This document shows positions 36,085-48,748 of a stretch of 64,000 nt of DNA, one piece after another. The stretch comes from Thalassospira tepidiphila MCCC 1A03514 (GTDB lineage: Bacteria; Pseudomonadota; Alphaproteobacteria; Rhodospirillales; Thalassospiraceae): NCBI RefSeq assembly GCF_001662875.1, contig NZ_JPVZ01000001.1, positions 496,001-560,000 of the forward strand, in the 5' to 3' direction. Below the pieces are notes generated by a model that was not told the origin of the DNA, did not search any database, and saw nothing but the letters and a program-made list of their open reading frames with translations. The position numbers and the translations under genes are program-made. The stretch's first letter is position 1; every line of letters starts with the position of its first letter.

Positions 36085-38046
36085 CTACCTGCGGCCAAAC
36101 ATCTTTTCGATGTCGTTAAGCTTGAGCTCGACATAGGTCGGGCGGCCATGGTTGCATTGGCCTGAATGCGGGGTGGCTTCCATCTGGCGCAAAAGGGCGT
36201 TCATTTCATCGGCATTGAGCTTCCGACCGGACCGCACCGATCCATGGCAAGCCATGGTCGCACAGACATACATCAGCCGGTCTTTTAGCGCCATGCCCTG
36301 CCCCAGTTCGGCAATTTCATCGGCCATATCGCGCACCAGCGCGCTGACATCAACCTTGCCCAACATGGCCGGCACTTCGCGAACAACAATCGCGCCGGGA
36401 CCAAATGGCTCGATCACCAGACCCAGTTCGGCGAATTCGTCTGCCCGGTCGGCAATACGATCAGCGGACGCTTCATCCAGTTCGACGACTTCGGGCAGCA
36501 ACAACCCTTGTCGCTTGACACCGCTTTCGGCCAGATCGGCCTTCATGCGTTCATAGACAATGCGTTCATGCGCGGCGTGCTGATCGACAATCACCAGACC
36601 GTCGCGGGTCTGGGCAATGATGTAATTGGCATGCACCTGCCCGCGGGCTGCCCCCAGCGGATGATCAACAAACTTACCTTCATCGGCGATGTTATCAATG
36701 CGCGCTGACGGTGCGGCGGCATCATAACCACCCGACAGCGCCGCTGCCGCAGCGGCTGCAAAACCGCCCTCGCCACCTGCGATGTTAGCGCTACCACCCG
36801 ATCCGCCAAACTCGCGCCCGCGATCAAACAGGCCGCCATAGTTTCCGGGGTTTTCCATCGGTGCCTGGGCGGCGTAATTGCGTTCAATCGCGGCGTGGCC
36901 CGGCACATTTGGCTGATACTGTCCGATGTTAAATCCGCTGCCACCGCCGCTTCGTGCGCCACCGCCATACGGAAGTGAGGGTCCCTCACCTTCGCGGCGG
37001 ACCGCCCCCAAGGCCATATCTGCCACCGTGGTCGAGGCGCGATGCCCCGCCCCGGCCAGCGCATGTTTAAGTGCGCCGACAATCAGCCCCCGCACCATGC
37101 CCGGATCACGGAACCGGACCTCCGTCTTGCCGGGATGGACGTTGACGTCAACATCACGTGGAGAAAGTTCAAAGAACAGCGCCAATAACGGATGGCGATC
37201 ACGTGCCAGAAAATCCTGATAGGCGCCGCGCACTGCGCCTTGCAGCAGCCGATCCTTGACCGGGCGGCCATTGACAAACATGAACTGCATCTGCGCATTG
37301 CCACGGTTGAGTGTCGGCACCCCGGCATAGCCGGTAAGGCGGATGCCTTCACGCTCTGCCTCGATCTGAAGGGCGTTATCCTGAAATTCGCGGCCCATGA
37401 CAGCCCCCAGCCGTTTAAGACGTGCATCAAACAGATCGCCTTCGCAGGCCGGGTAATTCAGGATCGTCTTGTTGTTATCACCACTGAGTGTAAAGCCGAC
37501 ATCCGGGCGCGCCATCGCCAGACGGTCCATGATCTCGCGCGCATACATCTGTTCGGTCCGCGCGGTTTTAAGGAACTTCAGACGTGCCGGCGTGGCATAG
37601 AAAAGATCACGCACCTCGACCCGTGTGCCATAGGGATGGGCGGCTGGTTCCGGTGCGCCCTTGGCCCCGCCTTCCACCACCAGTGTCCATGCGTTTTCAG
37701 AGCCGCGCACACGGCTGGTCAGGCGCATCCGTGATACCGACCCGATCGATGGCAAGGCCTCGCCGCGAAAGCCCATGAAACCGATGTTAAACAGATCATC
37801 ATCGGGCAGCTTGGATGTGGCGTGGCGTTCGACGGCCAGTGTCAGTTCGTCCGGCGTCATGCCCTTGCCATCGTCAGTGACAGACAACAACGTCCGACCG
37901 CCATCGCGCAGATTGACGTCCACCTTGGTCGCCCCGGCATCAAGGGCGTTTTCAACCAGTTCCTTAAGCGCAGCCGCAGGACGTTCGACCACCTCACCGG
38001 CGGCAATCTGGTTGATCAGGTTCTGTGGCAGGACGCGCAAGGTCAT
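36085..38046 (-). CDS. mutL: DNA mismatch repair protein MutL
   Basis: A 653-residue GHKL ATPase. The N-terminal domain has [16 protein letters not shown] and [11 protein letters not shown] long Gly/Ala-rich linker spans residues about 355-450. The C-terminal dimer domain contains [12 protein letters not shown], which matches the DQHA(X)2E(X)4E endonuclease motif, so this MutL probably nicks DNA, unlike the Escherichia coli protein. The start is ATG 38046 ([10 protein letters not shown]), the conserved family start; the open frame continues 54 bases upstream without similarity. Confidence 0.96.
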   Translation of the reverse strand: MTLRVLPQNLINQIAAGEVVERPAAALKELVENALDAGATKVDVNLRDGGRTLLSVTDDGKGMTPDELTLAVERHATSKLPDDDLFNIGFMGFRGEALPSIGSVSRMRLTSRVRGSENAWTLVVEGGAKGAPEPAAHPYGTRVEVRDLFYATPARLKFLKTARTEQMYAREIMDRLAMARPDVGFTLSGDNNKTILNYPACEGDLFDARLKRLGAVMGREFQDNALQIEAEREGIRLTGYAGVPTLNRGNAQMQFMFVNGRPVKDRLLQGAVRGAYQDFLARDRHPLLALFFELSPRDVDVNVHPGKTEVRFRDPGMVRGLIVGALKHALAGAGHRASTTVADMALGAVRREGEGPSLPYGGGARSGGGSGFNIGQYQPNVPGHAAIERNYAAQAPMENPGNYGGLFDRGREFGGSGGSANIAGGEGGFAAAAAAALSGGYDAAAPSARIDNIADEGKFVDHPLGAARGQVHANYIIAQTRDGLVIVDQHAAHERIVYERMKADLAESGVKRQGLLLPEVVELDEASADRIADRADEFAELGLVIEPFGPGAIVVREVPAMLGKVDVSALVRDMADEIAELGQGMALKDRLMYVCATMACHGSVRSGRKLNADEMNALLRQMEATPHSGQCNHGRPTYVELKLNDIEKMFGRR

Positions 38047-38096
38047 GAAGGCGGTGCTCGTGATGTTTATCTTGGTTGTGATGAACCTATCAAAGC

Positions 38097-38132
38097 GCAA
38101 AGCGCGGCGAAATCCCTTTCACCGCGCTTTGC
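38097..38132. terminator. Hairpin between peptidase pair and mutL
   Basis: A perfect 11-base GC-rich stem (GCAAAGCGCGG with CCGCGCTTTGC) lies 25 bases after the M16 peptidase stop. T-run support is weak on the minus strand. Confidence 0.6.
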
Positions 38133-38156
38133 AACTTTTCCGATGTGGTTCTGGGA

Positions 38157-39488
38157 TCAGAAGGCCAGATCACCTTCCGGCTTGCCAACCACGGTCACCG
38201 TGACATTGGCCGGGTCCATCAGATCGGCAGCAACTCGGTTAACGTCATCAAGCGTGACGGCATTGACCATGTCATTGCGACGATCAAGGAAGTCCATACC
38301 AAGGTCTTCCTTTTGCATGCCGACCAGCATGCCCGACAGGTTGCCGAGGCTGGTGAAGCGCAGCGGGAAGGCCCCGGTGAGGTAGGCCTTGGCATTATCA
38401 AGCTCTTCCTGATCGATGCCGTCCTGCTTCATCTTGGTCCATTCGGTGCTGATCAGCGACAGGCTTTGACCAATCGCGTCATTGCGCGTGGCAACCCCGC
38501 CCATCATCATGTCGGCATGATCAAGATTGGCGAGGTAGCTATAGACGCCATAAGCCAATCCACGCTTTTCACGGACTTCCTCGGTCAGGCGCGATGAGAA
38601 GCCGCCACCGCCAAGGATGTAATTCATCACATAGGCGGCATAGAAATCCGGGTCCTGGCGTTCGATGCCTTTTTGGCCCCAGATCGCCTGACTTTGCGGG
38701 ATGTCCTGTTCGATTACGTCGATATCGCCATAGGTCGGCGTAACATCGGCGATCTTGGGCAGGTCGCTTTTCGCGGGCAACGCGCCAAAGGCCTCGTCGA
38801 GCAGCGGACCAAGTTCTTCGGCGGTGATGTCACCGGCGACGCCCACAATCAGGTTGTCCTTGGCAAAGGCACGGCGCACGAAGCCACGAAAATCATTGGC
38901 GTTCAAACCGGCCACGGTTTCAAGCGTGCCCGAAACCGGCCGACCATAGGGATGATCGCCAAAGATCGAGGCAAAGAATGTGCGGCTGGCGATATCGCGC
39001 GGATCGGTTTCGGCCCGCTTGAGGCCCGAAACAACCTGTGCACGGATACGTTCAACCGCCTCATCATCAAAGCGGGGCTCGGACAGGGCCAGACGCAGCA
39101 GATCAATCGCCGTTTCGCGTTCACGCGTTAGCGTGGTGAGCGATCCGGCAAAGTCATCGCGCCCCGCATCAAAGGAAAGACCGATCGACCGGTTTTCCAT
39201 TTCACTGCGGAAGGTCTGGCTGTCCATCGCGCCAGCGCCTTCATCAATCAGGCCAGATACCATATTGACCAAGCCAAGCTTGCCATCCGGATCGGTTGCC
39301 GCCCCCGCACCGGTAAAGGCGATATCCATGGTCATCAGCGGGTTCATGTGATCTTCGATAAGCCAGGCGCGAATGCCGCCGTCCGAAATCACTTCCTGTA
39401 CCTCGACCGCCTTGGCCTGTTGCGCAAAGCCAAAACCAAGCGTTGTCGCAAAGGCAACACCGGCAATCTGTTTAAACAGCTTGTTCAT
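38157..39488 (-). CDS. M16 peptidase-like protein, non-catalytic partner
   Basis: A 443-residue M16-family protein. ATG 39488 begins a signal peptide (LFKQIAGVAFATTLGFGFA, cleavage after QAKA). The zinc motif HxxEH is missing from the expected place, where the sequence reads GLVNMVSGLIDEG. The C-terminal GGGGFSSRLTEEVREKRGLAY motif, with the substrate-binding Arg and Tyr, is retained. This is the usual picture for the second subunit of a heterodimeric M16 peptidase, the upstream gene being the catalytic partner. Location should be periplasmic. Confidence 0.9.
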   Translation of the reverse strand: MNKLFKQIAGVAFATTLGFGFAQQAKAVEVQEVISDGGIRAWLIEDHMNPLMTMDIAFTGAGAATDPDGKLGLVNMVSGLIDEGAGAMDSQTFRSEMENRSIGLSFDAGRDDFAGSLTTLTRERETAIDLLRLALSEPRFDDEAVERIRAQVVSGLKRAETDPRDIASRTFFASIFGDHPYGRPVSGTLETVAGLNANDFRGFVRRAFAKDNLIVGVAGDITAEELGPLLDEAFGALPAKSDLPKIADVTPTYGDIDVIEQDIPQSQAIWGQKGIERQDPDFYAAYVMNYILGGGGFSSRLTEEVREKRGLAYGVYSYLANLDHADMMMGGVATRNDAIGQSLSLISTEWTKMKQDGIDQEELDNAKAYLTGAFPLRFTSLGNLSGMLVGMQKEDLGMDFLDRRNDMVNAVTLDDVNRVAADLMDPANVTVTVVGKPEGDLAF

Positions 39489-39489
39489 A

Positions 39490-40911
39490 TCAGTGCACTC
39501 CTTCGCCAGAGGTGATCGGAAGGGCCGCACCAGCGCCCGTGACCGGGCCACCTTCGGGCGGCATCAGCCAGCCGGTGACAGATTTCTTGGCATCGAACAC
39601 CCGTTTGGCGGCGTCATTGACCTGTTCCACCGTCACACCCGAAATCCGGTCCGGCCAGCTTTCGACCTGATCCACGGTCAAACCGACCGCAAGCGACTGA
39701 CCGAGCACGCGTGCACCGGCAGATAGCGAGTCACGGGCAAAGACGGCACTATCAAGCAGCTTCTGCTTGGCACGATCGAGTTCATCCTGCGTCACACCGT
39801 CGGCGACGACCTTGGCAATTTCGGCCTCGACCGCCTTTTCAAGATCGGCCAAATCGACATCACCGCGCGGAACGGCATAGACACCGAAGCTTGCCAGATC
39901 GACGGTCACCGGATCATAGAAGGTGCCAACGCTTGAGGCGATTTCCTGATCGACCACAAGGGCCTTGAAGAAGCGGCTGGTGGTGCCCGATCCGATGATT
40001 TCGCTCAGCACATCAAGCGGCACGGCATCAGCCGCATCGGTATTGTAGGACGGTGCCAGATAATAGCGCGACCAGGATGCCTGACCGACCTGCGGGTCAC
40101 GCATGGTGACCTTGCGCGGGGCATGCTGAACCGGTTCCTGAACACGGTTGCGGGTCATGTCCTTACCACGCGGGATGACGCCGTAATATTTTTCCGCCAT
40201 CGGCAGCAATTCATCCATGGTGATGTCGCCGGCAACAACCAAAATGGCATTATTGGGCGCATACCAGTCGCGATAGAATTCAAGTGCGTCTTCGGTGGAA
40301 AGTTTTTCCATTTCATGGCGCCAGCCAATGATCGACCGACCATAGGGATGCGCCATATACAGCGATGCGCGCATCTGTTCGCCCAGAAGCGCCCCCGGGC
40401 TGGTATCAATGCGCGAACGGCGTTCTTCGATGATCACATCGCGTTCGGGCAGAACCACATCATCTGAGAGTTTCAGATTGGTCATGCGGTCGGCTTCCAT
40501 CTCCATGACCAGATCAAGCCGGTCACGGGCAATGTTCTGGAAATATCCCGTGTAGTCCCAGCTGGTGAAGGCGTTGTCATTGCCGCCATTGCGCGCAACG
40601 ATCTTTGAAAAGTCGCCCGGCACCATCTTATCGGTCCCCTTGAACATCAGATGTTCAAGGAAATGGGCAATGCCCGAGACACCTTGGGGCTCGTCGGCCG
40701 AGCCGACCTTGTACCAGACCATATGGGTAACGACCGGTGCACGGTGGTTTTCCACCAGCACGACCTGCATGCCGTTATCAAGGGTGGCAGTTTGCGGGCT
40801 GAACACAGCCGCCCGTGACAAACCGGGCACAAGGGCAAGAGTCAGTGCGACGAGGGCAAGCACAGCCACGGAGCTGCGCGTCATTGATCGGATTGTTCCA
40901 GAAATTCTCAT
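39490..40911 (-). CDS. M16 zinc peptidase, catalytic subunit
   Basis: A 473-residue peptidase. ATG 40911 starts a signal peptide (SSVAVLALVALTLALVPGLS, cleavage at SRA). The zinc-binding HFLEH motif is intact near residue 80, with downstream Glu in DLVMEMEADRM. It resembles pitrilysin/processing-peptidase type enzymes that digest short peptides in the periplasm. It starts MRISGTIRSM; the frame extends upstream without a signal-like segment. It is followed after one base by its non-catalytic partner. Confidence 0.92.
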   Translation of the reverse strand: MRISGTIRSMTRSSVAVLALVALTLALVPGLSRAAVFSPQTATLDNGMQVVLVENHRAPVVTHMVWYKVGSADEPQGVSGIAHFLEHLMFKGTDKMVPGDFSKIVARNGGNDNAFTSWDYTGYFQNIARDRLDLVMEMEADRMTNLKLSDDVVLPERDVIIEERRSRIDTSPGALLGEQMRASLYMAHPYGRSIIGWRHEMEKLSTEDALEFYRDWYAPNNAILVVAGDITMDELLPMAEKYYGVIPRGKDMTRNRVQEPVQHAPRKVTMRDPQVGQASWSRYYLAPSYNTDAADAVPLDVLSEIIGSGTTSRFFKALVVDQEIASSVGTFYDPVTVDLASFGVYAVPRGDVDLADLEKAVEAEIAKVVADGVTQDELDRAKQKLLDSAVFARDSLSAGARVLGQSLAVGLTVDQVESWPDRISGVTVEQVNDAAKRVFDAKKSVTGWLMPPEGGPVTGAGAALPITSGEGVH

Positions 40912-41026
40912 TGTGGCGTCCCATTCCAATTCAGGATGGTTATGCAAACGGTGTGTTTCAATGCAGGACCAGCAGAACGCGGCACTTGCATTCAACAGGC
41001 ATTTCTTAAGAACCGAATATGACAGA

Positions 41027-41055
41027 ACAAGGGCGCGAAACCATCGCGCCCTTGT
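41027..41055. terminator. Hairpin between DUF3035 gene and M16 pair
   Basis: A perfect 11-base stem (ACAAGGGCGCG with CGCGCCCTTGT, seven-base loop) follows the DUF3035 lipoprotein gene on the minus strand. A T-rich stretch follows on that strand. Confidence 0.65.
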
Positions 41056-41102
41056 CTGAATGCATCAAATTGTCGTGTGTTCGGCCAATCGTCTGGCGAA
41101 GC

Positions 41103-41684
41103 TTAGAAGATGTCTTCCAGCCAGCCTTTCTGTTTGCGTTCGATCACAGGGGTATCGGCACCACCGGCAACATTGTCACCCAATGCCTGCTGATCGCGGA
41201 TACGCTTGGCTTCGGCGGCCGGATCCACGACGGTGCCGAATTCCGGCTTTTCCTGCCAGAACAGCAGATCGTCGACGACGCCTTCGCTTTCGGAAATGAA
41301 GATCGAGGTTTCACGATCCACCGTGTTGCGGATTTCCGGATCGGCATATTGCGCACCGGATGCCGAAAGAAGGGCAACCTGTCCCTTGCTGCGCGTACCT
41401 TCGGTGATGTCACGTTTTACAACGTTGGGATCTTCACCAACCAGAATACGACGCGCCTGATCGGTGGTCGAACCGGTTTGCGGGCGCGGTGCGCCTGGAT
41501 CAGGAACACGCAAGGTAAAATCAGGCGGCAGGCTGAGCGGGGCGCGCGAAACAACCGCAAACTCGTCGGGCGACTGTTTGTTCAGGCCAAAGGTTTCACG
41601 TGTTGATTCACAACCGGAAACGCCAAGCGCAAGTCCGCCCAGCAATGCAATTTTGAAAATATTGGTCGTCAGTTTCCGGGCCAT
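41103..41684 (-). CDS. DUF3035 (BamF-type) outer membrane lipoprotein
   Basis: A 193-residue lipoprotein. The signal peptide ends in LGVSGCESTRE, with the lipobox Cys near residue 25. The mature part has LSLPPDFTLRVPDPG and Gln/Arg-rich segments typical of the alphaproteobacterial DUF3035 family, which has been linked to the outer membrane protein assembly machinery as BamF. It lies between lspA, whose product matures lipoproteins, and an M16 peptidase pair, an order common in Rhodospirillales. Function in this organism is inference. Confidence 0.82.
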   Translation of the reverse strand: MARKLTTNIFKIALLGGLALGVSGCESTRETFGLNKQSPDEFAVVSRAPLSLPPDFTLRVPDPGAPRPQTGSTTDQARRILVGEDPNVVKRDITEGTRSKGQVALLSASGAQYADPEIRNTVDRETSIFISESEGVVDDLLFWQEKPEFGTVVDPAAEAKRIRDQQALGDNVAGGADTPVIERKQKGWLEDIF

Positions 41685-41734
41685 TTGTGCCTCATTACCA
41701 CTTCAAAACCGGACCATGTTCGCCCGGCCAAAAT

Positions 41735-42208
41735 TCATCTGGTAGATTTTTTACCGCCAAAAAGGGAATCGATCAACAGTAGCGCCGCACCAACCGTGAT
41801 TGCACTATCGGCAATATTGAATACCGGCCAGTGATAACCCGCAACATGCAGATCAATGAAGTCGGTCACAGCCCCATGGCGCAGACGATCAACGAGGTTG
41901 CCAACCGCGCCGCCAATGATCATTGCCAGGGCAAAACGCAGCATGGAATCGCGCGTGCGCCACATCCAGATGCCAAACCCAATGGTGATGGCCGCCGTCA
42001 CTGCAATCATCACCCAAGGTGCCTGTCCCTGAAACAGGCCAAACGAAACACCCGGGTTCCAGGCCAGAACAAAGTTCATGAACGGCGTCACTTCGATCAC
42101 GCGAAGCGGGTTCGACAGACCATCAATGGCAAGCGCCTTGGTCCACTGGTCGACACCAAACACGATTGCAATGACGATCAGACCAAACACAAAGGCACGA
42201 TGTTTCAT
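41735..42208 (-). CDS. lspA: Lipoprotein signal peptidase (signal peptidase II)
   Basis: A 157-residue inner membrane aspartyl protease with four membrane segments. Catalytic Asp residues lie in GNLVDRLRHGAVTDFIDL and FNIADSAITVG; DQWTK near the N-terminus is also conserved. It cleaves the signal peptide of prolipoproteins. ATG 42208 (MKHRAFVFGL) is the usual start; the longer frame to 42271 runs into the ileS end. Downstream of ileS, the classic ileS-lspA order. Confidence 0.95.
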   Translation of the reverse strand: MKHRAFVFGLIVIAIVFGVDQWTKALAIDGLSNPLRVIEVTPFMNFVLAWNPGVSFGLFQGQAPWVMIAVTAAITIGFGIWMWRTRDSMLRFALAMIIGGAVGNLVDRLRHGAVTDFIDLHVAGYHWPVFNIADSAITVGAALLLIDSLFGGKKSTR

Positions 42209-42273
42209 CAACACTCTTTCTGACTTGCCGGGATGCGCCCTGCCAGCTGGCAGGGCGTTCCCGAACGCCACCG

Positions 42274-45111
<2,838 letters not shown>

Positions 45112-45221
45112 CGTGACGGTCCTGTCGTCTTGAACAAATTAAAAGGGCGAACCCCCCGGAGATCTCGCGAAAAGCTGATCTTGCGAAAAGCGCGCGGATC
45201 ATAGCGGGTTCGTCAACAAAT

Positions 45222-46178
45222 TCAAATCTTGCCGAGAATATCCTTGGCAGCGATCACATCTGCTGCGATCTGGGCTTTCAGGGCATCAAGCCCATCGAAC
45301 TTCTTTTCCCCGCGGATAAAGCCGTGCAGACGCACGCGAACCCGCCGGTCATAGATGTCCTGATCAAAGTCAAAAAGGTGTGCTTCAAGCCCGGCATCAT
45401 CATCGCCGCCAAAGCTTGGCCGCACGCCAATATTGGCGACTCCGGGGATCCAGCGTTCGACGGTTTTGCCATCGGCTTTAGAAACCAGTCCAAGCTCGAC
45501 AGCGTAAACACCGAATTTCGGGCGCAGGTGATTGCCAAGCGGAACATTGGCCGTCGGGAAGCCGATGGTGCGTCCGCGCGCATCGCCATGGGCGACAACC
45601 CCGCCAATCTCCCACGGGCGTCCCAACAGATGCTTGGCGTCTTCGGGGCGGCCGTCACGCAGCGCCTGACGGATCGCGGTCGAGGAATAGACAATCCCGT
45701 TATCATGGGTGACAGCGGTTACCGCCGTCACACCAAAACCGGATTTTTCACCAATGGCACGCAGCAAATCGACATCCCCTGCCCGGCCCTTGCCGAAACA
45801 GAAATCCCAGCCAACCACGACATGTTTGGCGCCAAGGCCCGTGACCAGAACGCGTTCGATGAATTCTTCGGCGGTCATAGCGGCAAAGTCGCGGTTAAAC
45901 TCGACCTCGTAGAACAGATCGATATCAATGCTGCCAGCCGCGGTTTCGCGATCCTCGGCCGAGGTCAGACGGAACGGCGGATCATCGGCGCGAAACAGCA
46001 TGCGCGGATGGGGTTCGAACGTCAGGATCGCAAGCGGCGCACCAAGATCACGGGCAATCGCGCGGGCCTGATCCAGAAGCGTTTGATGCCCCAGATGCAG
46101 TCCATCGAAATTGCCGATCGCCACAACAGCGCCGCGCGCATCATCGGTCAGGTTCTCAAAAGATCGAAAAACGCGCAT
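45222..46178 (-). CDS. ribF: Bifunctional riboflavin kinase / FMN adenylyltransferase
   Basis: A 318-residue enzyme. The N-terminal adenylyltransferase domain has IGNFDGLHLGHQ; the C-terminal flavokinase domain has GRPWEIGGVVAHGDARGRTI, GFPTANVPL and a PSFGGDDD segment. It makes FMN and FAD from riboflavin. ATG 46178 places the first strand at the normal distance; a frame to 46208 adds ten residues. It is 110 bases upstream of ileS, the usual ribF-ileS order. Confidence 0.95.
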   Translation of the reverse strand: MRVFRSFENLTDDARGAVVAIGNFDGLHLGHQTLLDQARAIARDLGAPLAILTFEPHPRMLFRADDPPFRLTSAEDRETAAGSIDIDLFYEVEFNRDFAAMTAEEFIERVLVTGLGAKHVVVGWDFCFGKGRAGDVDLLRAIGEKSGFGVTAVTAVTHDNGIVYSSTAIRQALRDGRPEDAKHLLGRPWEIGGVVAHGDARGRTIGFPTANVPLGNHLRPKFGVYAVELGLVSKADGKTVERWIPGVANIGVRPSFGGDDDAGLEAHLFDFDQDIYDRRVRVRLHGFIRGEKKFDGLDALKAQIAADVIAAKDILGKI

Positions 46179-46211
46179 TCGCGCCGGTCTCTCTTCGCTG
46201 CGTTCCATGCC

Positions 46212-46230
46212 TGCCGACCTTTTGTCGGCA
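46212..46230. terminator. Short hairpin after the MaoC gene
   Basis: A seven-base stem (TGCCGAC with GTCGGCA, loop CTTTT) lies between the MaoC-type gene and ribF, just upstream of the ribF start. It is a weak terminator candidate. Confidence 0.4.
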
Positions 46231-46308
46231 AATCCAGCAGGCAGCTATATAGGGCGCAGGCCCGAAGCGTAAAGACTTTTCCGACAAAAAAGCGCAGGCT
46301 TTCCGGCA

Positions 46309-46746
46309 TCAGGCGCGTGAAGGCACCATCACGGTTGCTTCGCCCGAGATCACGCAACGATCCCCGACATAGCAGTTGGTTTCCATAATGGCGCGTTTCT
46401 TGGCCGGGATCAGTTCACGCACGGTCACACGCGCTGTCACGGTATCGCCGATCCGAACCGGTGCCTTGAACTGCAGGTTCTGGGAAAGATAAATCGTGCC
46501 AGGCCCGGGCAGGCGCGTGCCAAGGACCGTCGAAATGAAACCGGCTGACAGCATGCCATGGGCAATGCGGCCTTCGAACATCGTGGTTGCGGCGTAATCC
46601 TGATTAAGGTGCACCGGGTTGGTGTCACCGGTAATGCCGGCAAACATTACGATGTCGGTTTCGGTTACCGTTTTTCCATAACTGCCCGACAGCCCGATCT
46701 CAAGATCTTCGAAATACAGCCCATGAAGTCCGTCGCGTTCATCCAT
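46309..46746 (-). CDS. MaoC-type (R)-specific enoyl-CoA hydratase
   Basis: A 145-residue hot-dog fold hydratase. MFAGITGDTNPVHLNQDYA holds the catalytic Asp and His of the hydratase-2 motif and the following RIAHGMLSAGFIS completes it. Such enzymes hydrate trans-2-enoyl-CoA to (R)-3-hydroxyacyl-CoA, and PhaJ homologues feed PHA synthase, present in this genome at 14.7 kb. The gene is alone upstream of ribF, so a PhaJ role is inference. Confidence 0.88.
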   Translation of the reverse strand: MDERDGLHGLYFEDLEIGLSGSYGKTVTETDIVMFAGITGDTNPVHLNQDYAATTMFEGRIAHGMLSAGFISTVLGTRLPGPGTIYLSQNLQFKAPVRIGDTVTARVTVRELIPAKKRAIMETNCYVGDRCVISGEATVMVPSRA

Positions 46747-46989
46747 TTCCTAGAAACCCTATGCCTGTTGCGCGGTTGCTTACATTGCAGATGTCGCGCT
46801 TATAATTATTTTGCAATGCAATATTTGTAATTTTATTGCGCATTTTTCGAAATGAGCAATGCCTATTTCGTCGAATGTCTTCTTGATAAGCGCTTGAAAT
46901 TGTCTGAAACGGGGACATATCAGGGCATGCCCACCTGTGATATCAATGATCTAAGCCCTATAAAAACAAACCTTTGGGAAACGCCCCCG

Positions 46990-47781
46990 ATGAACAACAC
47001 AATTGCAGACACCTATGAAATTGCCATGGGTCGATGGAGCCGCCGTCTGTCGCGCAGCTTTCTGGACTTTGTTGCCGCACCGTCTTGCGGTTCGTTGGTT
47101 GACGTCGGATGTGGCACGGGCAGTCTGACCCTGGCTGCGGCCAACCGGTATCCGGATGCGCGGGTTGTTGGCATTGACCTGATCCCTGATTACCTGACAG
47201 ACGCCTTGCGCGAAGAAGCTTCAAATATCGAACTTAAAACCGGGGATGCGTTGTCGCTGCCGTTCGAGAATAACAGTTTTGATACTGCCTTTTCGCAGTT
47301 GTTGATCAATGATCTGGAAGACCCGGAAAAGGCGGTTGCCGAGATGGTCCGCGTCACCAAACCGAACGGGAAAATCGCCGCGTCCGTCTGGGACCGCGCG
47401 GGCGGGTTGACGTTTATCCGCCTGTTTCTCGATGCAGCGGCCATTTTGGCCGGGGTCGAGGGCGAAAAATTGCGCGAAGAGGTTTTCGATGTCCCCTATC
47501 AGGATGAAGATGACCTTTATGATCTTTGGTCGGATGCGGGATTGGGCGATATTGAAACCGCAACCCTGGCGGTGCGCATGGATTTCATCGATTTCGATGA
47601 CTACTGGCAGTCGCTGATGGGGGCGCACAGCCTGATCCGTAATTTCTTTAACCGGCAATATGCCGACACGGCCTACGAAATTCAGCAGGCCACACGTCTG
47701 GCGTATCTTGGTGGCAAGACAGACGGGCGGCGGTCGCTTGTGGCATCGGCCATGGCGGTGCGCGGCGTAGTGCCAGCGTAA
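46990..47781 (+). CDS. Class I SAM-dependent methyltransferase
   Basis: A 263-residue methyltransferase. The SAM-binding motif VDVGCGTGSLTLA (around residue 37) is followed by VVGIDLIPDYL and DTAFSQLLINDLEDPEKAV, the order of the Methyltransf_11 group. ATG 46990 has a GGGA box and starts near the first helix; an upstream frame from 46852 lies in AT-rich promoter-like DNA. Its stop directly abuts that of the convergent hydroxylase gene. Substrate unknown. Confidence 0.85.
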   Translation: MNNTIADTYEIAMGRWSRRLSRSFLDFVAAPSCGSLVDVGCGTGSLTLAAANRYPDARVVGIDLIPDYLTDALREEASNIELKTGDALSLPFENNSFDTAFSQLLINDLEDPEKAVAEMVRVTKPNGKIAASVWDRAGGLTFIRLFLDAAAILAGVEGEKLREEVFDVPYQDEDDLYDLWSDAGLGDIETATLAVRMDFIDFDDYWQSLMGAHSLIRNFFNRQYADTAYEIQQATRLAYLGGKTDGRRSLVASAMAVRGVVPA

Positions 47782-48573
47782 TCATCGACGCCGAAACGGC
47801 ATCCAGAGAACACCCAGTAAACTTTGGCTGTCCATGTCGCGGAATTCCTTCAGGCCGATCTGCATATCGTGGTCATTGACCTTGGTATGATCGATATAGC
47901 TGACAAACAGCCGGTCCCAGATGGACAGGATGTTACCGTAGTTGCTGTTGGTTTCTTTCATCAGACTTGAATGGTGCACCCGGTGCATATCGGGTGTCAC
48001 GACCACCCGTCGCAAGGCGCGATCAAGGCTTTTGGGCAGATGCACATTGCCATGATTAAACAGGGCAAAGCCGCTTAGCATGCTTTCATATACCACCACC
48101 GCCCATGGATCGGCCCCGATCAGCACGACAAAGGTCGATTTGTAGAGTGCGGATGCGACGATCTCGACCGGATGGAACCGCACGGCGGTCGAGACATCAA
48201 ATTCGGTATCGCAGTGATGCACCCGGTGAAACCGCCAGAACACCGGCACGATGTGGGTCAGGCGATGCTGCCAATAGATCGCACAATCAAGAACAATGAT
48301 GGTGACCAGCCCGGACAATAATGCTGGCATGCCCAAAAGGTTATTTATCCCCCAACCATTGGCCTGTGCCCAGATGGCGGCGGCGATCATCGCAGCCCCG
48401 ATGGTGAAACGTGCCAGGGCGGCACTCAGCAACAACAGACCAAAATTGGTCAGCCAGCGCATGGGGCGGCGCACGGCTTCCTTGGGCCGATAAGGGGCCA
48501 CCGCCTCCCACAAGGCCATGACCGCCAGAATGGCGGCAAAGATACCCAGCCGAAATAATCCGCTCTGATCCAT
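47782..48573 (-). CDS. Sterol desaturase / fatty acid hydroxylase family protein
   Basis: A 263-residue integral membrane protein. It has several hydrophobic segments and the His clusters of the di-iron family: HRLTH, HRVHH (in WRFHRVHHCDTEFD) and a second HRVHH in DMHRVHHSS. Such enzymes hydroxylate or desaturate lipids using oxygen. An AGGA box precedes ATG 48573. Lipid substrate unknown. Confidence 0.9.
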   Translation of the reverse strand: MDQSGLFRLGIFAAILAVMALWEAVAPYRPKEAVRRPMRWLTNFGLLLLSAALARFTIGAAMIAAAIWAQANGWGINNLLGMPALLSGLVTIIVLDCAIYWQHRLTHIVPVFWRFHRVHHCDTEFDVSTAVRFHPVEIVASALYKSTFVVLIGADPWAVVVYESMLSGFALFNHGNVHLPKSLDRALRRVVVTPDMHRVHHSSLMKETNSNYGNILSIWDRLFVSYIDHTKVNDHDMQIGLKEFRDMDSQSLLGVLWMPFRRR

Positions 48574-48670
48574 TTCATCCTGCCTTGTGTGATAAGGAGC
48601 GCGTATGCGTCACCTTGAACTGATATCGGATATCGCAATGTATAAACAACATCTTGCAGTTCGATATCTC

Positions 48671-48697
48671 ATCACCTTTATGTTAGAGAAAGGTGAT
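48671..48697. promoter_or_regulatory. Perfect inverted repeat upstream of the M23 peptidase
   Basis: ATCACCTTT and AAAGGTGAT are perfect inverted arms nine bases long with a nine-base centre, located 52 bases upstream of the peptidase start in AT-rich divergent promoter DNA. It could be an operator for a dimeric regulator or a leader hairpin. Confidence 0.5.
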
Positions 48698-48748
48698 TCA
48701 TACTGAAATGCCAATGCTTGGCGACAATAACCGATAACGGGGGACTAT

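Noticed and set aside
45324..46388. 354-residue plus-strand frame opposite ribF
   Set aside because: It mirrors ribF on the other strand with no motif and runs into the MaoC gene; a shadow.
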